Source: RGIG6353 sp045531285
GTDB taxonomy: Bacteria > Bacillota > Clostridia > Oscillospirales > SIG627
Direction: 5' to 3'
DNA length: 60,841 nucleotides
NCBI GenBank assembly: GCA_045531285.1
Contig: JAZSDT010000083.1
Span: 1-60,841 of the forward strand
Below are positions 40,280 to 49,745 of the stretch, piece after piece; the stretch's first letter is position 1; every line of letters begins with the position of its first letter. The notes under the pieces were generated by a model. The model had not been told where the DNA came from. It did not search any database and was given only the letters and a program-made list of their open reading frames with translations. A program made the translations under genes and the position numbers.

Positions 40280-41875
40280 TTACTTTGTTATTCTGATATA
40301 ATTGAAGTTTGTTATTGCGTTACCGAAATAGCGTGACTGGTAAACAAGATTGTTTATTATCTCATCGGCTCTTTCGTCGAACACAAGCTGAGGGAGATAA
40401 AGATTTTCCTGTGTGGTATTTACAATGGGTATAATGCGGTATGACAGTGACCTGATGCCGGTTGTATCCTTTACAAAGGTCTGGCGGAAAAGGAACGCAT
40501 AATTTGTATTCTTCATTTCCTCATCAACGCTTCCGCTGTAGCTGAGGTCACCTGTTTCGTACACTATCATTTTGTTATTGTACGATTCGATACCCTGTGC
40601 CACTCTGGAGCCGTATCCCACAACAAGATCTGCACCCGATACTCCGTCGCCTATAGCGGCACGTGCAATTTCCTTGTTGTATGCATCAAAATGAGCTTCG
40701 TATTCACTAATCGTACTTCCAAGATAATCCGAGGAAAGAGTATCAGCCTTTCTTTGTCTGGTGTTCCAGTGAATAAGAACGATCACAAGGTCTGCTCCGT
40801 TTTCTCTTTCGGCTGAAACGGCATTCTTTATAACCTCTTTATTTCTATCCTTCTGCTCGTCTGTAATGGGAGTTTCGGTCAAGTCAAAGGTTATATAAAC
40901 TACCTTTCCAAAGTCGTCGGCAATACTCTGTGAGCTTGTATGTACAGAGTAGGAAATTCCGTTATCCTTCAACGCCTTGGCTGTTTCGTTAAGTCCGTCT
41001 TCTCCGTATTCCATTACGTTATAGGATGCAAGAGAAACTGCGTCGATACCAACAAGTCTCTTTGCGTAATCGGGTGAGCCCTTTGCAGGATTTGTGGACT
41101 GAGAGTCAGCCGCTGTTGTAAGGGGAGCCTCCAGTGCAATTACCGTCATATCATCACTTGCAGTAACCGAAGATATTGCAAAGAAGGGATAGGTGTGCTT
41201 GTATTTTTCAATCTGGCTTGAAAACTTATGGGATTCGGTTGTTCCCAGCTTATCGCCTAACAAAGCTCCTCCTCCTACTGTCACACTAAAGGTTGTGCCG
41301 TCCTGAGACATGGACTTGTTTTCATAAAGCGAGAGCATTGCAAGAGTAACCCCTCCGCCGATTTCGGTATCAACAGTGGGATAATAGTCTATTCTTTCGT
41401 TTCCAAGCTTGGATGAGGCACTGTCTATGCTTGCAAGCATATTGGAAACCTTTGTTGAAAAGTCGCTATCACTTGCAAATCCGTTCTTGGCTGTCTTGAA
41501 GGCTGCAGAAAGTGTTGCCAGATAGTCAGAGCCGGGCTTATCTCCCACCTCTGTTGTTGCAAGGTACTCGGAAATTCTGTCAAGATTGCCTATTACGTAA
41601 TCAAGGTCAGAGAAGTTTTTTACGTCTCCGTACGCAAGGTTATCAATGAACGCCTCTACCTTGTCTGCAAAGGAGGATATTGCGTTTGCGTTAAGCTCCA
41701 CCTCCTGAGGAACGTTGATTTGTGTATCCGGAGAAGGATTTACAGGCGTTTCGTCATCTCCTGTAGACACAACGGGAGGTACGTACTCTTCTGAATTTAT
41801 AAGCTTTACTGTCATCAGCATAGATACACCCAGTGCAGCTATACACAGACACAGACAAATTATTCTGCTTTTCAT
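40280..41875 (-). CDS. CapA-like (PGA_cap) exported phosphoesterase-fold protein
   Basis: A 531-residue protein with an N-terminal signal anchor (MKSRIICLCLCIAALGVSML), a spacer rich in Pro, Ser and Thr, then a helical region to about 170. From about 205 it resembles CapA/PgsA metallophosphatase-fold proteins: LVIVLIHWNTRQ near 365 and GADLVVGYGSRVAQGIE near 420 replace the usual HWG and GHxP motifs. Several motif residues are divergent, so activity is uncertain. CapA relatives take part in poly-gamma-glutamate or wall polymer metabolism. The ATG at 41875 is chosen by SD AAAAGG spacing. Confidence 0.7.
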   Translation of the reverse strand: MKSRIICLCLCIAALGVSMLMTVKLINSEEYVPPVVSTGDDETPVNPSPDTQINVPQEVELNANAISSFADKVEAFIDNLAYGDVKNFSDLDYVIGNLDRISEYLATTEVGDKPGSDYLATLSAAFKTAKNGFASDSDFSTKVSNMLASIDSASSKLGNERIDYYPTVDTEIGGGVTLAMLSLYENKSMSQDGTTFSVTVGGGALLGDKLGTTESHKFSSQIEKYKHTYPFFAISSVTASDDMTVIALEAPLTTAADSQSTNPAKGSPDYAKRLVGIDAVSLASYNVMEYGEDGLNETAKALKDNGISYSVHTSSQSIADDFGKVVYITFDLTETPITDEQKDRNKEVIKNAVSAERENGADLVIVLIHWNTRQRKADTLSSDYLGSTISEYEAHFDAYNKEIARAAIGDGVSGADLVVGYGSRVAQGIESYNNKMIVYETGDLSYSGSVDEEMKNTNYAFLFRQTFVKDTTGIRSLSYRIIPIVNTTQENLYLPQLVFDERADEIINNLVYQSRYFGNAITNFNYIRITK

Positions 41876-41995
41876 TATTTTCATCCTTTTCGTGTTTTTA
41901 TATATCATAACATATTTTTCGTAAATTGAAAAGAGTTTTTTTAGTTTTTACAGTATTTTTTTATATATTGACAATTTGGATGATGACAGCATAAA

Positions 41996-42133
41996 AATAG
42001 GCGAGATTTGCCAGCGGAGGCTCTTCGCTTTTTACGTACCCAAAAAAGTATTTACTACAGCCTCGCCGTTTTGCGTTGTAGGGTTATATTTAAGGTTACG
42101 ATAGGCGAGATTTGCCAGCGGTCGCTGACCGCA
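41996..42133 (-). repeat. 106-bp repeat family, array F (one partial, one full copy)
   Basis: Both are in reverse orientation. The partial copy (about 41996-42034) keeps GGCGAGATTTGCC and a hairpin with a G-T pair. The full copy (42045-42133) has CTCGCC, the conserved middle, GGCGAG and hairpin GCGGTC-GCT-GACCGC (42118-42132). The hairpin begins one base after the stop codon of the minus-strand yunB gene. Confidence 0.85.
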
Positions 42134-42799
42134 TTATCCTGCTTTAAAATCTATTATTTCGCCTACCGTTTCATCGTCCAGATTTTCAATGGAAGTATAG
42201 GCATCCGGTACACGTCCTACTATGACGGTATCTGCAATAACCATACTGTCCGAAACCTTTACGCTATTGTGCTCACCGAGTACGATAACCCCCAATATGA
42301 TCTCCACCTTCAAGGTTATTCTGTGCCACGATTGGTTTATTCCCACCTCGGAAAAACTGCTTTCCACAGAAGTAATAACACTATCGGTTGGTATCAGCTT
42401 TATAGAAAGATTAAAGCCTCTGCCCGACAGCAAATACATTCCCGTAAGATTACCTATGGGTATCTGAAGAACACGCTTACTGTCGTTTGCCAAGATTTCA
42501 AGTATCTTTAGAGAAACATCGTTTTTTAAACGGTTTATGTTTACAATGTCCGAGGAAAGAGATAGCACATTTCCCTCGGAATCGCAATTAAGAGCAACAA
42601 GGTCGCTGTACGAAACGCTGTTTTCTTCAAGCACCGACTTCACTGCACTGTTTATCACCTGAGTGGCGTGGGAACGTGAGTACTGTACGGCTCTTGCGTT
42701 GATTATGGGAAGCAATTGATTAAAGGAGTAAATAAACAAAAGCACTAAAAACAGCAGAGTAATCAGAATTATAATAGCTCTCCGCCTGACTTTTTTCAC
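42134..42799 (-). CDS. yunB: Sporulation protein YunB
   Basis: A 221-residue protein of the sporulation YunB family with an N-terminal basic stretch and one membrane helix (about 8-27), then an extracytoplasmic domain (INARAVQYSRSHATQVINSAV, IPIGNLTGMYLLSGRGFNL). In Bacillus YunB is needed for proper spore development; its biochemistry is unknown. The GTG at 42799 is preferred because TGAGGTGA lies six bases upstream; the GTG three codons earlier overlaps that SD. Confidence 0.88.
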   Translation of the reverse strand: MKKVRRRAIIILITLLFLVLLFIYSFNQLLPIINARAVQYSRSHATQVINSAVKSVLEENSVSYSDLVALNCDSEGNVLSLSSDIVNINRLKNDVSLKILEILANDSKRVLQIPIGNLTGMYLLSGRGFNLSIKLIPTDSVITSVESSFSEVGINQSWHRITLKVEIILGVIVLGEHNSVKVSDSMVIADTVIVGRVPDAYTSIENLDDETVGEIIDFKAG

Positions 42800-42946
42800 T
42801 TTTTTCACCTCATTAAAGTTTATTCAACGACATATAATCAAGACAAAAGCACAAACGCCGTATTTTTGATATTTGGCGGAATTTCGTTTCTTTCATTCGG
42901 ATACAGGGAGATAAAACGCAGCAAAGAGCCAAAACGAAAAAAACTG

Positions 42947-42975
42947 TAGACAATTCACTTTTTTTGTGATAAAAT
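42947..42975 (+). promoter_or_regulatory. Promoter of the zinc-ribbon protein gene
   Basis: TAGACA (42947-42952), a 17-bp spacer and TAAAAT (42970-42975). Confidence 0.55.
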
Positions 42976-43007
42976 AAATTATCACAATGAATAACGGAGG
43001 TAATAAT

Positions 43008-44744
43008 ATGACTTGTAAAAATTGTGGAAAAGAGCTTTTGCAGGATGCTAAATTCTGTGAAAACTGTGGAGCGGCTGTTGAAGAAGCTATACCCGTAGAG
43101 CAAGAACAAGCTCCCAAGAAAAAGAATAACAAAGGGCTTATTATCGGAATAGCAATTGCAGTGGTACTTGTTGCCGCTATAGCCATAGCATTTCCGTATA
43201 TAAAAAATGCTTTTTCAAAGACTGTCACTCCCAATGACGTCTATTACAAAAACGTAGAAAGAGCATCCGTTGAAAAAGCTGTGGACACCATTGCGCTGGC
43301 ACTTGACGAATATGACAAAATGGTAATAAAAGACACCCAGAGCCTTGCTGATTTCTATGACTCAAAAGAAATGAAGATGAACGTTTCGCTGGACTTTGGT
43401 GACGGTGTTATAAACTATCTGTCTAAGTCTGCCGAGATGGATCTCTCATTTTTGAAAAATGTTGATTTGGGCTTAGATTTTGCACTCAAGGGCGACAATG
43501 CAGGCTTGGGGCTTGCACTGGGACTTGAAAATAAAACTCTTATTTCCGCAGATGCTTTGATCGGTCTGAAGGACTTCGTCACATACGTTACAGTTCCCGA
43601 GCTTAGCCAGACTGCAATGAAGCTGGACCTTGAAGCTATGACAGGCGAGGACTTAAGCGGATTATTTGAAAGCGAAGACTTTACGTCTTCTTTGGAAAAA
43701 GCACTATCCATGTACAGTGCTTTACCCAAAAGCGAGACCTTGAAGAGCGTTGTTATGCGCTATCTTGATTTGGTTCTTGAACAGGTTAAGACCGTTGAAA
43801 AGAGCGATGCCGAAATATTGATCGGAAGCACCAAAAATAATTGCACGGCACTTACAATAACGTTTACCCCCGATGACCTTGAAGCGTTGAACGTAGCGCT
43901 GCTCACCGAGCTCAAGGACGATGAAGAAATATGGGGAGTATATGAAAAGCTTGTTACGGCAATTGCTTTGGACAGCGAAGAAGCTTCCCAGCATTTAGAA
44001 GCAAGAAAAGAGCTTAACGAAAACTTCGACAGTATCATTGCAGATATTGACGGTACGTTTGATGAAATCGGAAACGTAACGTACACAGCTTACGTTGATT
44101 CTACAGGCAATATTGTGGGACGTAATCTGGCATACGGTGACGGTAGTGTATGCGAATTTAATTGCACAGCCGACGGCAGTGCGATGGAATTTGAAGTCAT
44201 AGATGCAGGCTTTGAAATAGTGAAGCTTGTTATGGAAGGCACTGTGAAAAACGGTGTTGGCAGCGGTAATGCGGTACTGTCTGTAGAAGGCAAGGACGTA
44301 TTGAACGCGGCATACGAAAACGTGAAGGCAGACGGAACAACTGCAAAGATAACGCTTACTCCCTCAGAAGAATTTACAGCAAATCTCAACGCCGGGGAGT
44401 TTGAAGCCGAAACAGGAATAGACCTTGCGGCAATGGGTATTGACCCAGCAAAGCTTTCATTTGTGCTTAGCTTTGAAACCGATTTGGATGCAGAGAAGCT
44501 TATCGGCAACGTTAAGTACACTATGGACATTCTTTCCAACGGCGAAAGCGTACTCTGTATAGGTGTGGATGCCGACTACAATGAAGCAAACGAGCTTGTT
44601 GCTCCCGAAAATTTTGAAATTGTTGCCGACGAAAACGGAATTATGAACTGGCTGTCCACAGCCGATATTTTCGGATTCTTATCCACCCTCCCCGAGAGTA
44701 TCTCGCAAATTCTCACCAACTCATTACTGTCAGGTGTTTCATAA
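43008..44744 (+). CDS. Zinc-ribbon membrane-anchored protein, unknown function
   Basis: A 578-residue protein. Residues 2-25 are a zinc ribbon (CKNCGKELLQDAKFCENCG). A single membrane helix follows at about 45-67 (GLIIGIAIAVVLVAAIAIAF). The remainder is an acidic extracytoplasmic domain without recognisable motifs, with alternating strands suggesting a large beta-rich fold. Cytoplasmic zinc ribbon, one helix and an outer domain is a common plan in Clostridia for proteins of unknown role. GGAGG precedes the ATG at 43008; an ATG seven codons upstream overlaps the SD. A repeat array follows. Confidence 0.8.
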   Translation: MTCKNCGKELLQDAKFCENCGAAVEEAIPVEQEQAPKKKNNKGLIIGIAIAVVLVAAIAIAFPYIKNAFSKTVTPNDVYYKNVERASVEKAVDTIALALDEYDKMVIKDTQSLADFYDSKEMKMNVSLDFGDGVINYLSKSAEMDLSFLKNVDLGLDFALKGDNAGLGLALGLENKTLISADALIGLKDFVTYVTVPELSQTAMKLDLEAMTGEDLSGLFESEDFTSSLEKALSMYSALPKSETLKSVVMRYLDLVLEQVKTVEKSDAEILIGSTKNNCTALTITFTPDDLEALNVALLTELKDDEEIWGVYEKLVTAIALDSEEASQHLEARKELNENFDSIIADIDGTFDEIGNVTYTAYVDSTGNIVGRNLAYGDGSVCEFNCTADGSAMEFEVIDAGFEIVKLVMEGTVKNGVGSGNAVLSVEGKDVLNAAYENVKADGTTAKITLTPSEEFTANLNAGEFEAETGIDLAAMGIDPAKLSFVLSFETDLDAEKLIGNVKYTMDILSNGESVLCIGVDADYNEANELVAPENFEIVADENGIMNWLSTADIFGFLSTLPESISQILTNSLLSGVS

Positions 44745-44768
44745 TAGAGTACCATAATCAAAAATAAA

Positions 44769-45083
44769 AAAGCGGTCAGCGACCGCTGGCAAAGCTCGCC
44801 TATCGTAACCTTTGAATATATCCCGACAATGCAAAACGGCGAGGTTGATTTAATGCAATTTCCTAGCATATAAAAAAGCGGCTAGCAGCCGCTGGCAAAG
44901 CTCGCCTATCGCAACCTTTAAATATACCCCTGCAATGAAAAACGGCGAGGTTGATTTAATGCAATTTCCTAGTATACAAAAAAGCGGCTAGCAGCCGCTG
45001 GCAAAGCTCGCCTATCGCAACCTTTAAATATACCCCTGCAATGAAAAATGGCGAGGTTGATTTAATGCAATTTCCTAGTATAC
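44769..45083 (+). repeat. 106-bp repeat family, array G (three copies)
   Basis: Three tandem copies with hairpins at 44772, 44878 and 44984, an exact 106-bp period. The first hairpin is GCGGTC-AGC-GACCGC; the second and third are GCGGCT-AGC-AGCCGC, while the bodies are nearly identical. The array separates the zinc-ribbon gene from the converging AEC transporter gene. Confidence 0.92.
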
Positions 45084-45115
45084 AAAAAAAACTGCAACAT
45101 AGTTGCAGTTTTTTT
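45084..45115. terminator. Terminator between array G and the AEC gene
   Basis: AACTGCAAC and GTTGCAGTT pair around a short loop, with A and T runs on the two sides, so it can act on both strands. Confidence 0.85.
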
Positions 45116-45118
45116 ATG

Positions 45119-46081
45119 TTAAGCAATAAATATCAAATACATCAAGGGAATCGTAACAACAGACAACGTGTGAGATATCATAGCCATTGACGCGCCTGTT
45201 TTCGGGTCTCCGCCGTATGCCGCCGGATAAACGATGGTATTCAGTCCCAAGGGTGTGGCAAAGGTGATCAACGCCAGTGTCATTATTTCCTTATTTGTGT
45301 TGAGCGCTCCCAATACAAGCATAATTAATGACGGAATAACAACTAGCCTCAGGAGAGTAGCCACGTACACCTTTTTGTTAAGTATAAGCTCCTTAAAGTT
45401 ATAACCTCCTATAACGAAACCTGCAAGAAGCATAGCTATTGGTCCCTGACAGTTACCTGCACTCTGAAACGCACTCACCATAAAATTAGGAACATAATTA
45501 CTTAATCCTACAAGTCCCAAAACAATACCCAAAAGCAAAGCAATGGTAGGCGGTGTTATCAAACCTTTTTTTAGGTTGGCAACCAGACCTGCACTTCTTT
45601 CCTTCGGTATGAGGATATACAGTCCCCAGCTGTTACAGATGATATTTACAAACAGGGTAAAAAGCGAATACTTGTAAAAGAAGTCGTTGCCCCAGACACC
45701 CAGAATTATGAAATTTCCCATAAACCCGAAGTTTCCAAAGGTCATAGCATACTTGTAAATATTTCTTTGATATTCTAGCTCGGGGGAATCCTTATAATTT
45801 CTGATAAAAAGTCTCGACAAAGGATATGAAAGCAACACAGCCGATACGATCATTATGAGACCGTACAGTATCAAGGTCCAGTTTTCCGAAAAAGTGCGCA
45901 CGTTACACTTTGTCATCATATTATAAAGCGACAAAGCGGGTGTCAAGGCAAAGGTCTCCAGCTTTGACATAACGGTATGTGAGTTGTCGGGCAAAGGACT
46001 TTTCTTTCTCAAGATGTAGCCAACAAGAATGAGAAAGAACATCATCAGCATTTGATTGAGCGTTAATTTAAATATTACCAT
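45119..46081 (-). CDS. AEC family (auxin efflux carrier-like) transporter
   Basis: A membrane carrier of 320 residues with about ten helices. The pattern MMFFLILVGYILRKKSPLP near residue 10, TFGNFGFMGNFIILGVWG near 115 and TFATPLGLNTIVYPAAYGGD near 275 is typical of bacterial AEC permeases, which often move malonate, malate or amino-acid-like acids. The substrate is unknown. The ATG at 46081 has AGGTG upstream; a GTG three codons earlier overlaps it. Confidence 0.85.
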   Translation of the reverse strand: MVIFKLTLNQMLMMFFLILVGYILRKKSPLPDNSHTVMSKLETFALTPALSLYNMMTKCNVRTFSENWTLILYGLIMIVSAVLLSYPLSRLFIRNYKDSPELEYQRNIYKYAMTFGNFGFMGNFIILGVWGNDFFYKYSLFTLFVNIICNSWGLYILIPKERSAGLVANLKKGLITPPTIALLLGIVLGLVGLSNYVPNFMVSAFQSAGNCQGPIAMLLAGFVIGGYNFKELILNKKVYVATLLRLVVIPSLIMLVLGALNTNKEIMTLALITFATPLGLNTIVYPAAYGGDPKTGASMAMISHTLSVVTIPLMYLIFIA

Positions 46082-46124
46082 CTGTTTCACCTAACATTTA
46101 TATTCGTACCAAAGTTTTTGGTCT

Positions 46125-46215
46125 GTAGCGACTAGCAGCCACCGACAAAGCTCGCCTATCGTAACCTTTGAGCATACAGCGAGATTGATTTAATGCAATT
46201 CCCTAGCATATAAAA
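46125..46215 (+). repeat. 106-bp repeat family, copy H (shortened)
   Basis: The hairpin has two mismatches, CTCGCC and the right tail are present, and about 15 bp of the middle plus part of GGCGAG are lost. It lies between the AEC and EamA genes. Confidence 0.75.
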
Positions 46216-46240
46216 AATGCATTTCCATAGCAAAAGGCTT

Positions 46241-47080
46241 TCATTTTTTCATATCCGATACAATTGCCGCACCAAGTATCATAACAGCTCCAACCGTTTC
46301 GGGCAGGCTGAGTACAGTGTGGGTAAGTACCGATGAGAGAATAATTGCAAAAACAGGGTCAATGTAGCTGTATACTGCCACAGTCTGAGGAGCGAGCTTA
46401 TTGGCTGCTCCAAAATAAAGAAGATAGGCAATACCTGTGTGAACAATACCCAATATAAGTAATATTATAATGCTTTTCGTGTCAAAGTCAAGTGTTGTAA
46501 GGTCATATTTATAAAGAACGTACGGAAGCAGTACAAGTGCCGAAACGCCAAGCTCAAAAACCGTTGTTTCAACGGAGGTTACGTTCTTTAAGCGTGAACT
46601 CATAAGGACGATAAGGGCATAGAGCAACGCCGCTGTCAATCCAAATAAAAGTCCCTTCCAATGACCGAAGGACTGCACTCCCGACAGCAGCACCATACCT
46701 GCTACGGCAACTGCTGCACAGGCATTCTTAAAGGCGCTTGACTTTCTTTTGAGGAACAAAGGAGACAAGAAAATCACAAACACAGGTGCCATATAATAGC
46801 AAAGTGTAGCAAAGGAAACGCCGGTATATCTGTATGCTTCAAAAAGCAATACCCAATTTAAGCCCAGGAAAATTCCCGACGGCAAAAGTAACAGGAAATT
46901 TGAAGCAATACTCTTGAAGCTCAGCCTTTTACGGCATACGGCGGCATACAATAACAGTATAAAGAATCCGCAAGCGGCACGGAACAGGGCGATAAACGCA
47001 GAAGGATAAGTCAGCCTGTCCACGAAAATTCCCAGCGTACCGAATATAAGCATGGAGATTATAATACGCAGCTTATTCAT
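46241..47080 (-). CDS. EamA/DMT superfamily transporter
   Basis: A ten-helix carrier of 279 residues formed by two EamA repeats (FIALFRAACGFFILLLYA near 24; VYSYIDPVFAIILSSVLTH near 235). Such carriers export amino acids or metabolites. The ATG at 47080 overlaps the stop of the upstream methyltransferase-fold gene (ATGA) and has GGAGGA; the longer open frame reads out of frame through that gene. It is the last gene of a minus-strand set beginning at 50633. Confidence 0.88.
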   Translation of the reverse strand: MNKLRIIISMLIFGTLGIFVDRLTYPSAFIALFRAACGFFILLLYAAVCRKRLSFKSIASNFLLLLPSGIFLGLNWVLLFEAYRYTGVSFATLCYYMAPVFVIFLSPLFLKRKSSAFKNACAAVAVAGMVLLSGVQSFGHWKGLLFGLTAALLYALIVLMSSRLKNVTSVETTVFELGVSALVLLPYVLYKYDLTTLDFDTKSIIILLILGIVHTGIAYLLYFGAANKLAPQTVAVYSYIDPVFAIILSSVLTHTVLSLPETVGAVMILGAAIVSDMKK

Positions 47081-47970
47081 TTTTCCTCCACAGGTAAATA
47101 GTGCTTCATAGTCTTTTCTATCCAATACTCGAATCTTGTGTCGGGGCAAAGATGCTCCAGTGCTTTGAATCGCAAATACATATCAACGCCGTCGGAAGGG
47201 TCGTGCCAGGTGTCAGCGTAAATATAATCGAATTTTTCCAGCGGAGCCACCTTTTCGGCATACTCAAAGGCATCGGCATGGACTATTTTCACTTTTTCTT
47301 TGTTGGGAAACTGAGGAAGGATAAAACGCTTGAATATATCGATAACGCTTTGGTCACGTTCAACTACGGTAACACTGTCAACACAGTCCATAATCGATGT
47401 CATATACGGGAAATATCCCAAGCCCAGACCGTAGGTTGCAACCTTTCCCTTCGCAATCTCGATAGCCTCCCGCATGGTCTCAACCTCATTGGGAGTTACA
47501 AGCATCCACTCCACTCCGTTTTCCAGTATTACGGGATAGGGAAACTCACAGTCGAAGAAGGCGACCTGCGGAATTATTCTGCCGTCCTCCATCTCCTTTA
47601 GGTCATCAAGGGGAATGAGCTCATAGGGCTTGATAACAGCCGTGTGGAAGTCCCAGTTCTTTTCCTTGATGGGAGTGACCTTGATATTTTTATAGTAGGG
47701 GTCACAATCGTAATCCTCTTTTTTTACGTAGTGTATCATTTCGGGGAAATAGTATTCAAACATTTCCCTGTCCTCTTCGTCACTGTCAATGTGCATATAG
47801 CAAGCTGAGGCAAGGACTACGGAGAATGCATATTTTGTATCGACACCGCACTCGTTGACAAGCTCGTCTATTATATCCGAGGTGATGAAATCGGAATTGT
47901 AGTTCATAAAAGCACTGATGCGTGCCAGTACCTCGGCATTGTATTTTTTTATCTTTTCTTTTGTAAGCAT
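47077..47970 (-). CDS. Spermidine synthase-like SAM-fold protein
   Basis: A 297-residue protein with a class I methyltransferase Rossmann fold in its second half: VATYGLGLGYFPYM near 182 (motif I), VTVVERDQSVIDIF near 205 (acidic residue after strand 2), VKIVHADAFEYAEK near 230 and FDYIYADTWHDPSDG near 247. The layout resembles spermidine synthases, but the usual substrate residues are not all visible. The N-terminal 150 residues are helical and unassigned. No SD is seen before the ATG; a hairpin (47980-48001) sits ten bases upstream instead. Confidence 0.75.
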   Translation of the reverse strand: MLTKEKIKKYNAEVLARISAFMNYNSDFITSDIIDELVNECGVDTKYAFSVVLASACYMHIDSDEEDREMFEYYFPEMIHYVKKEDYDCDPYYKNIKVTPIKEKNWDFHTAVIKPYELIPLDDLKEMEDGRIIPQVAFFDCEFPYPVILENGVEWMLVTPNEVETMREAIEIAKGKVATYGLGLGYFPYMTSIMDCVDSVTVVERDQSVIDIFKRFILPQFPNKEKVKIVHADAFEYAEKVAPLEKFDYIYADTWHDPSDGVDMYLRFKALEHLCPDTRFEYWIEKTMKHYLPVEEK

Positions 47971-47979
47971 AAAATATGA

Positions 47980-48001
47980 TAGACTGCCCGAAGGCAGTCT
48001 A
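47980..48001 (-). terminator. Intergenic hairpin TAGACTGCC/GGCAGTCTA
   Basis: A 9-bp stem with a 4-nt loop lies between the ligase and the SAM-fold gene. On the minus strand it is followed by TCATATTTT and then the next ATG, so it could be a weak terminator or could influence translation of the SD-less gene. Confidence 0.55.
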
Positions 48002-48011
48002 TTCTCCTTAT

Positions 48012-49730
48012 TTATTTCACTTCTGCCTTTATTTTTCCAAGCTCCTCTTCCTCAAGCTGACGATACGCCACCTTTCCGACAAGGGTCTTGGGCAGTGACT
48101 CACGGAACTCAATATCGTAGGGTACGGCATACCTTGCAATATTCTTTCGGCAGTGGTCGAGAAGTATCTTTTTGTTTTCTTCGCTGGGTTTAACACCGGG
48201 CTTGAGCATTACAAATGCCTTTACCTTCTGTATCTTCAGGGAATCGGGAACGCCTATTATACAGCTCATTTGTACAAGCTCGTGGGCATCGAGAATGTTC
48301 TCAAGCTGTGAAGGATAAACGTTGTATCCGCTTGTTACTATCATTCTCTTTATTCTCTGCTTGAAATAAACGAAGCCGTCCTCGTCCATATATCCAAGGT
48401 CACCTGTATGTACCCATATTTTTCCATCCTCGTGCCGGCGGAGAGTAGAGGCGGTCTCGTCGGGATGATTTACGTATTCCATCATAACGGTAGGACCTGA
48501 AATACATATTTCACCCTCTGTTCCGTAATCAACCTCATTGACCGTTCCGTGTTCAACGATAGTGTAGTAGGTATCGGGGAAGGGCTGACCTATGCTGCCC
48601 TCCTTAGCAAGATGCAAGGGAGTCAAACAGCTGGCTGTAACACATTCTGTAGTGCCGTAGCCCTCTCGTATCTGAACCTTGGAATTATGCTCTGCAAGGA
48701 ATTTATCAAACTTCTTTTTAAGCTCTATCGACAGCGAATCGCCGCCGCTGAACACACCCTTAAGATATGACAGGTCGGCGCCGTCCATACAATTCTGACG
48801 GAGAAGCGCCTCGTAGAGTGTGGGTACTCCCGCGATAAAATTACACTGACACTTGATAACAAGCTTTGCATAGCTTTCGGGAGTAAATCTGGGAACAAGA
48901 ATGCATCTTCCTCCGTTGCCCAGCATCGAGTGTATGCTTACACCTAGGCCGAAGCCGTGGAAAATGGGCATTGCGGCAAGCATCTTATCACCGGGTGAAA
49001 AGATTGGATTTGTAGCGATGATCTGAGATGCAAGGGCATTGAAATTAAGGTTTGAAAGAAGGATTCCCTTGTTTGTGCCCGTTGTTCCTCCGCTGTAGAG
49101 TATAACGGCAGGGTCGGATGCCTTCTTGACACTCTTATAGTTACCCTTCCACTCACTGCCCTTTTTCATAAAGTCATTCCATTTGATGATGGGAGCGTCC
49201 TTGGGAATCTTGGGTATCTTTCTGCCCTGTGTAAGAGCATAGCCAAGCTTTAGTCTCGAGGGGAGCGCATCGTAAATACGTGCAATAATAAGATTGGGGA
49301 GGTCTACCCTCTCTCGTATATTCTCGAATTTTTTATAAAACTGGTCTAAAGTTATAGCAAACAGACTGTTTGAGTCCTTGAGATAAAATTCAATTTCATT
49401 CTCACTTGACAGCGGATGTATCATATTCGCTATACCACCTGCCAGGTTTACTGCATAAAACATTATAATACCCTGAGGGCAATTGGGCATACAGATAGTT
49501 ACCTTGTCGCCCTCTCTGAGCCCCTGTGCCTTGAGAGCCTTTGCACACGTATCAACACTGTTAATAAATCTCTTGTAGGTTGTAGGCTCACTCATAAAGT
49601 CATAGGCTACGTAGTCGGGATACTTTGTGGCAACGTCACTGACGAGATCGTACATTGAACCGCTGTGATATTCAAGATGTGCGGGTACGTCTCCGTAATT
49701 GTCAAGCCAAGGGGTTCTGGTTTCTTTCAT
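48012..49730 (-). CDS. Acyl-CoA synthetase (AMP-binding)
   Basis: An adenylate-forming ligase of 572 residues, long-chain fatty-acid type by layout. Motifs are VILYSGGTTGTNKGILLSN near 208, REGYGTTECVTAS near 360, WVHTGDLGYMDEDGFVYFKQR near 443, SGYNVYPSQLE near 470 and the catalytic Lys in LVGKVAYRQ near 557. It has no added sensor domain and no T-box, unlike the three branched-chain ligases. It follows the E2-like acyltransferase gene by 15 bp, suggesting that the two act on the same acyl group. The substrate is unknown. Confidence 0.9.
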   Translation of the reverse strand: MKETRTPWLDNYGDVPAHLEYHSGSMYDLVSDVATKYPDYVAYDFMSEPTTYKRFINSVDTCAKALKAQGLREGDKVTICMPNCPQGIIMFYAVNLAGGIANMIHPLSSENEIEFYLKDSNSLFAITLDQFYKKFENIRERVDLPNLIIARIYDALPSRLKLGYALTQGRKIPKIPKDAPIIKWNDFMKKGSEWKGNYKSVKKASDPAVILYSGGTTGTNKGILLSNLNFNALASQIIATNPIFSPGDKMLAAMPIFHGFGLGVSIHSMLGNGGRCILVPRFTPESYAKLVIKCQCNFIAGVPTLYEALLRQNCMDGADLSYLKGVFSGGDSLSIELKKKFDKFLAEHNSKVQIREGYGTTECVTASCLTPLHLAKEGSIGQPFPDTYYTIVEHGTVNEVDYGTEGEICISGPTVMMEYVNHPDETASTLRRHEDGKIWVHTGDLGYMDEDGFVYFKQRIKRMIVTSGYNVYPSQLENILDAHELVQMSCIIGVPDSLKIQKVKAFVMLKPGVKPSEENKKILLDHCRKNIARYAVPYDIEFRESLPKTLVGKVAYRQLEEEELGKIKAEVK

Positions 49731-49745
49731 AAATCGTCCTTTCGT

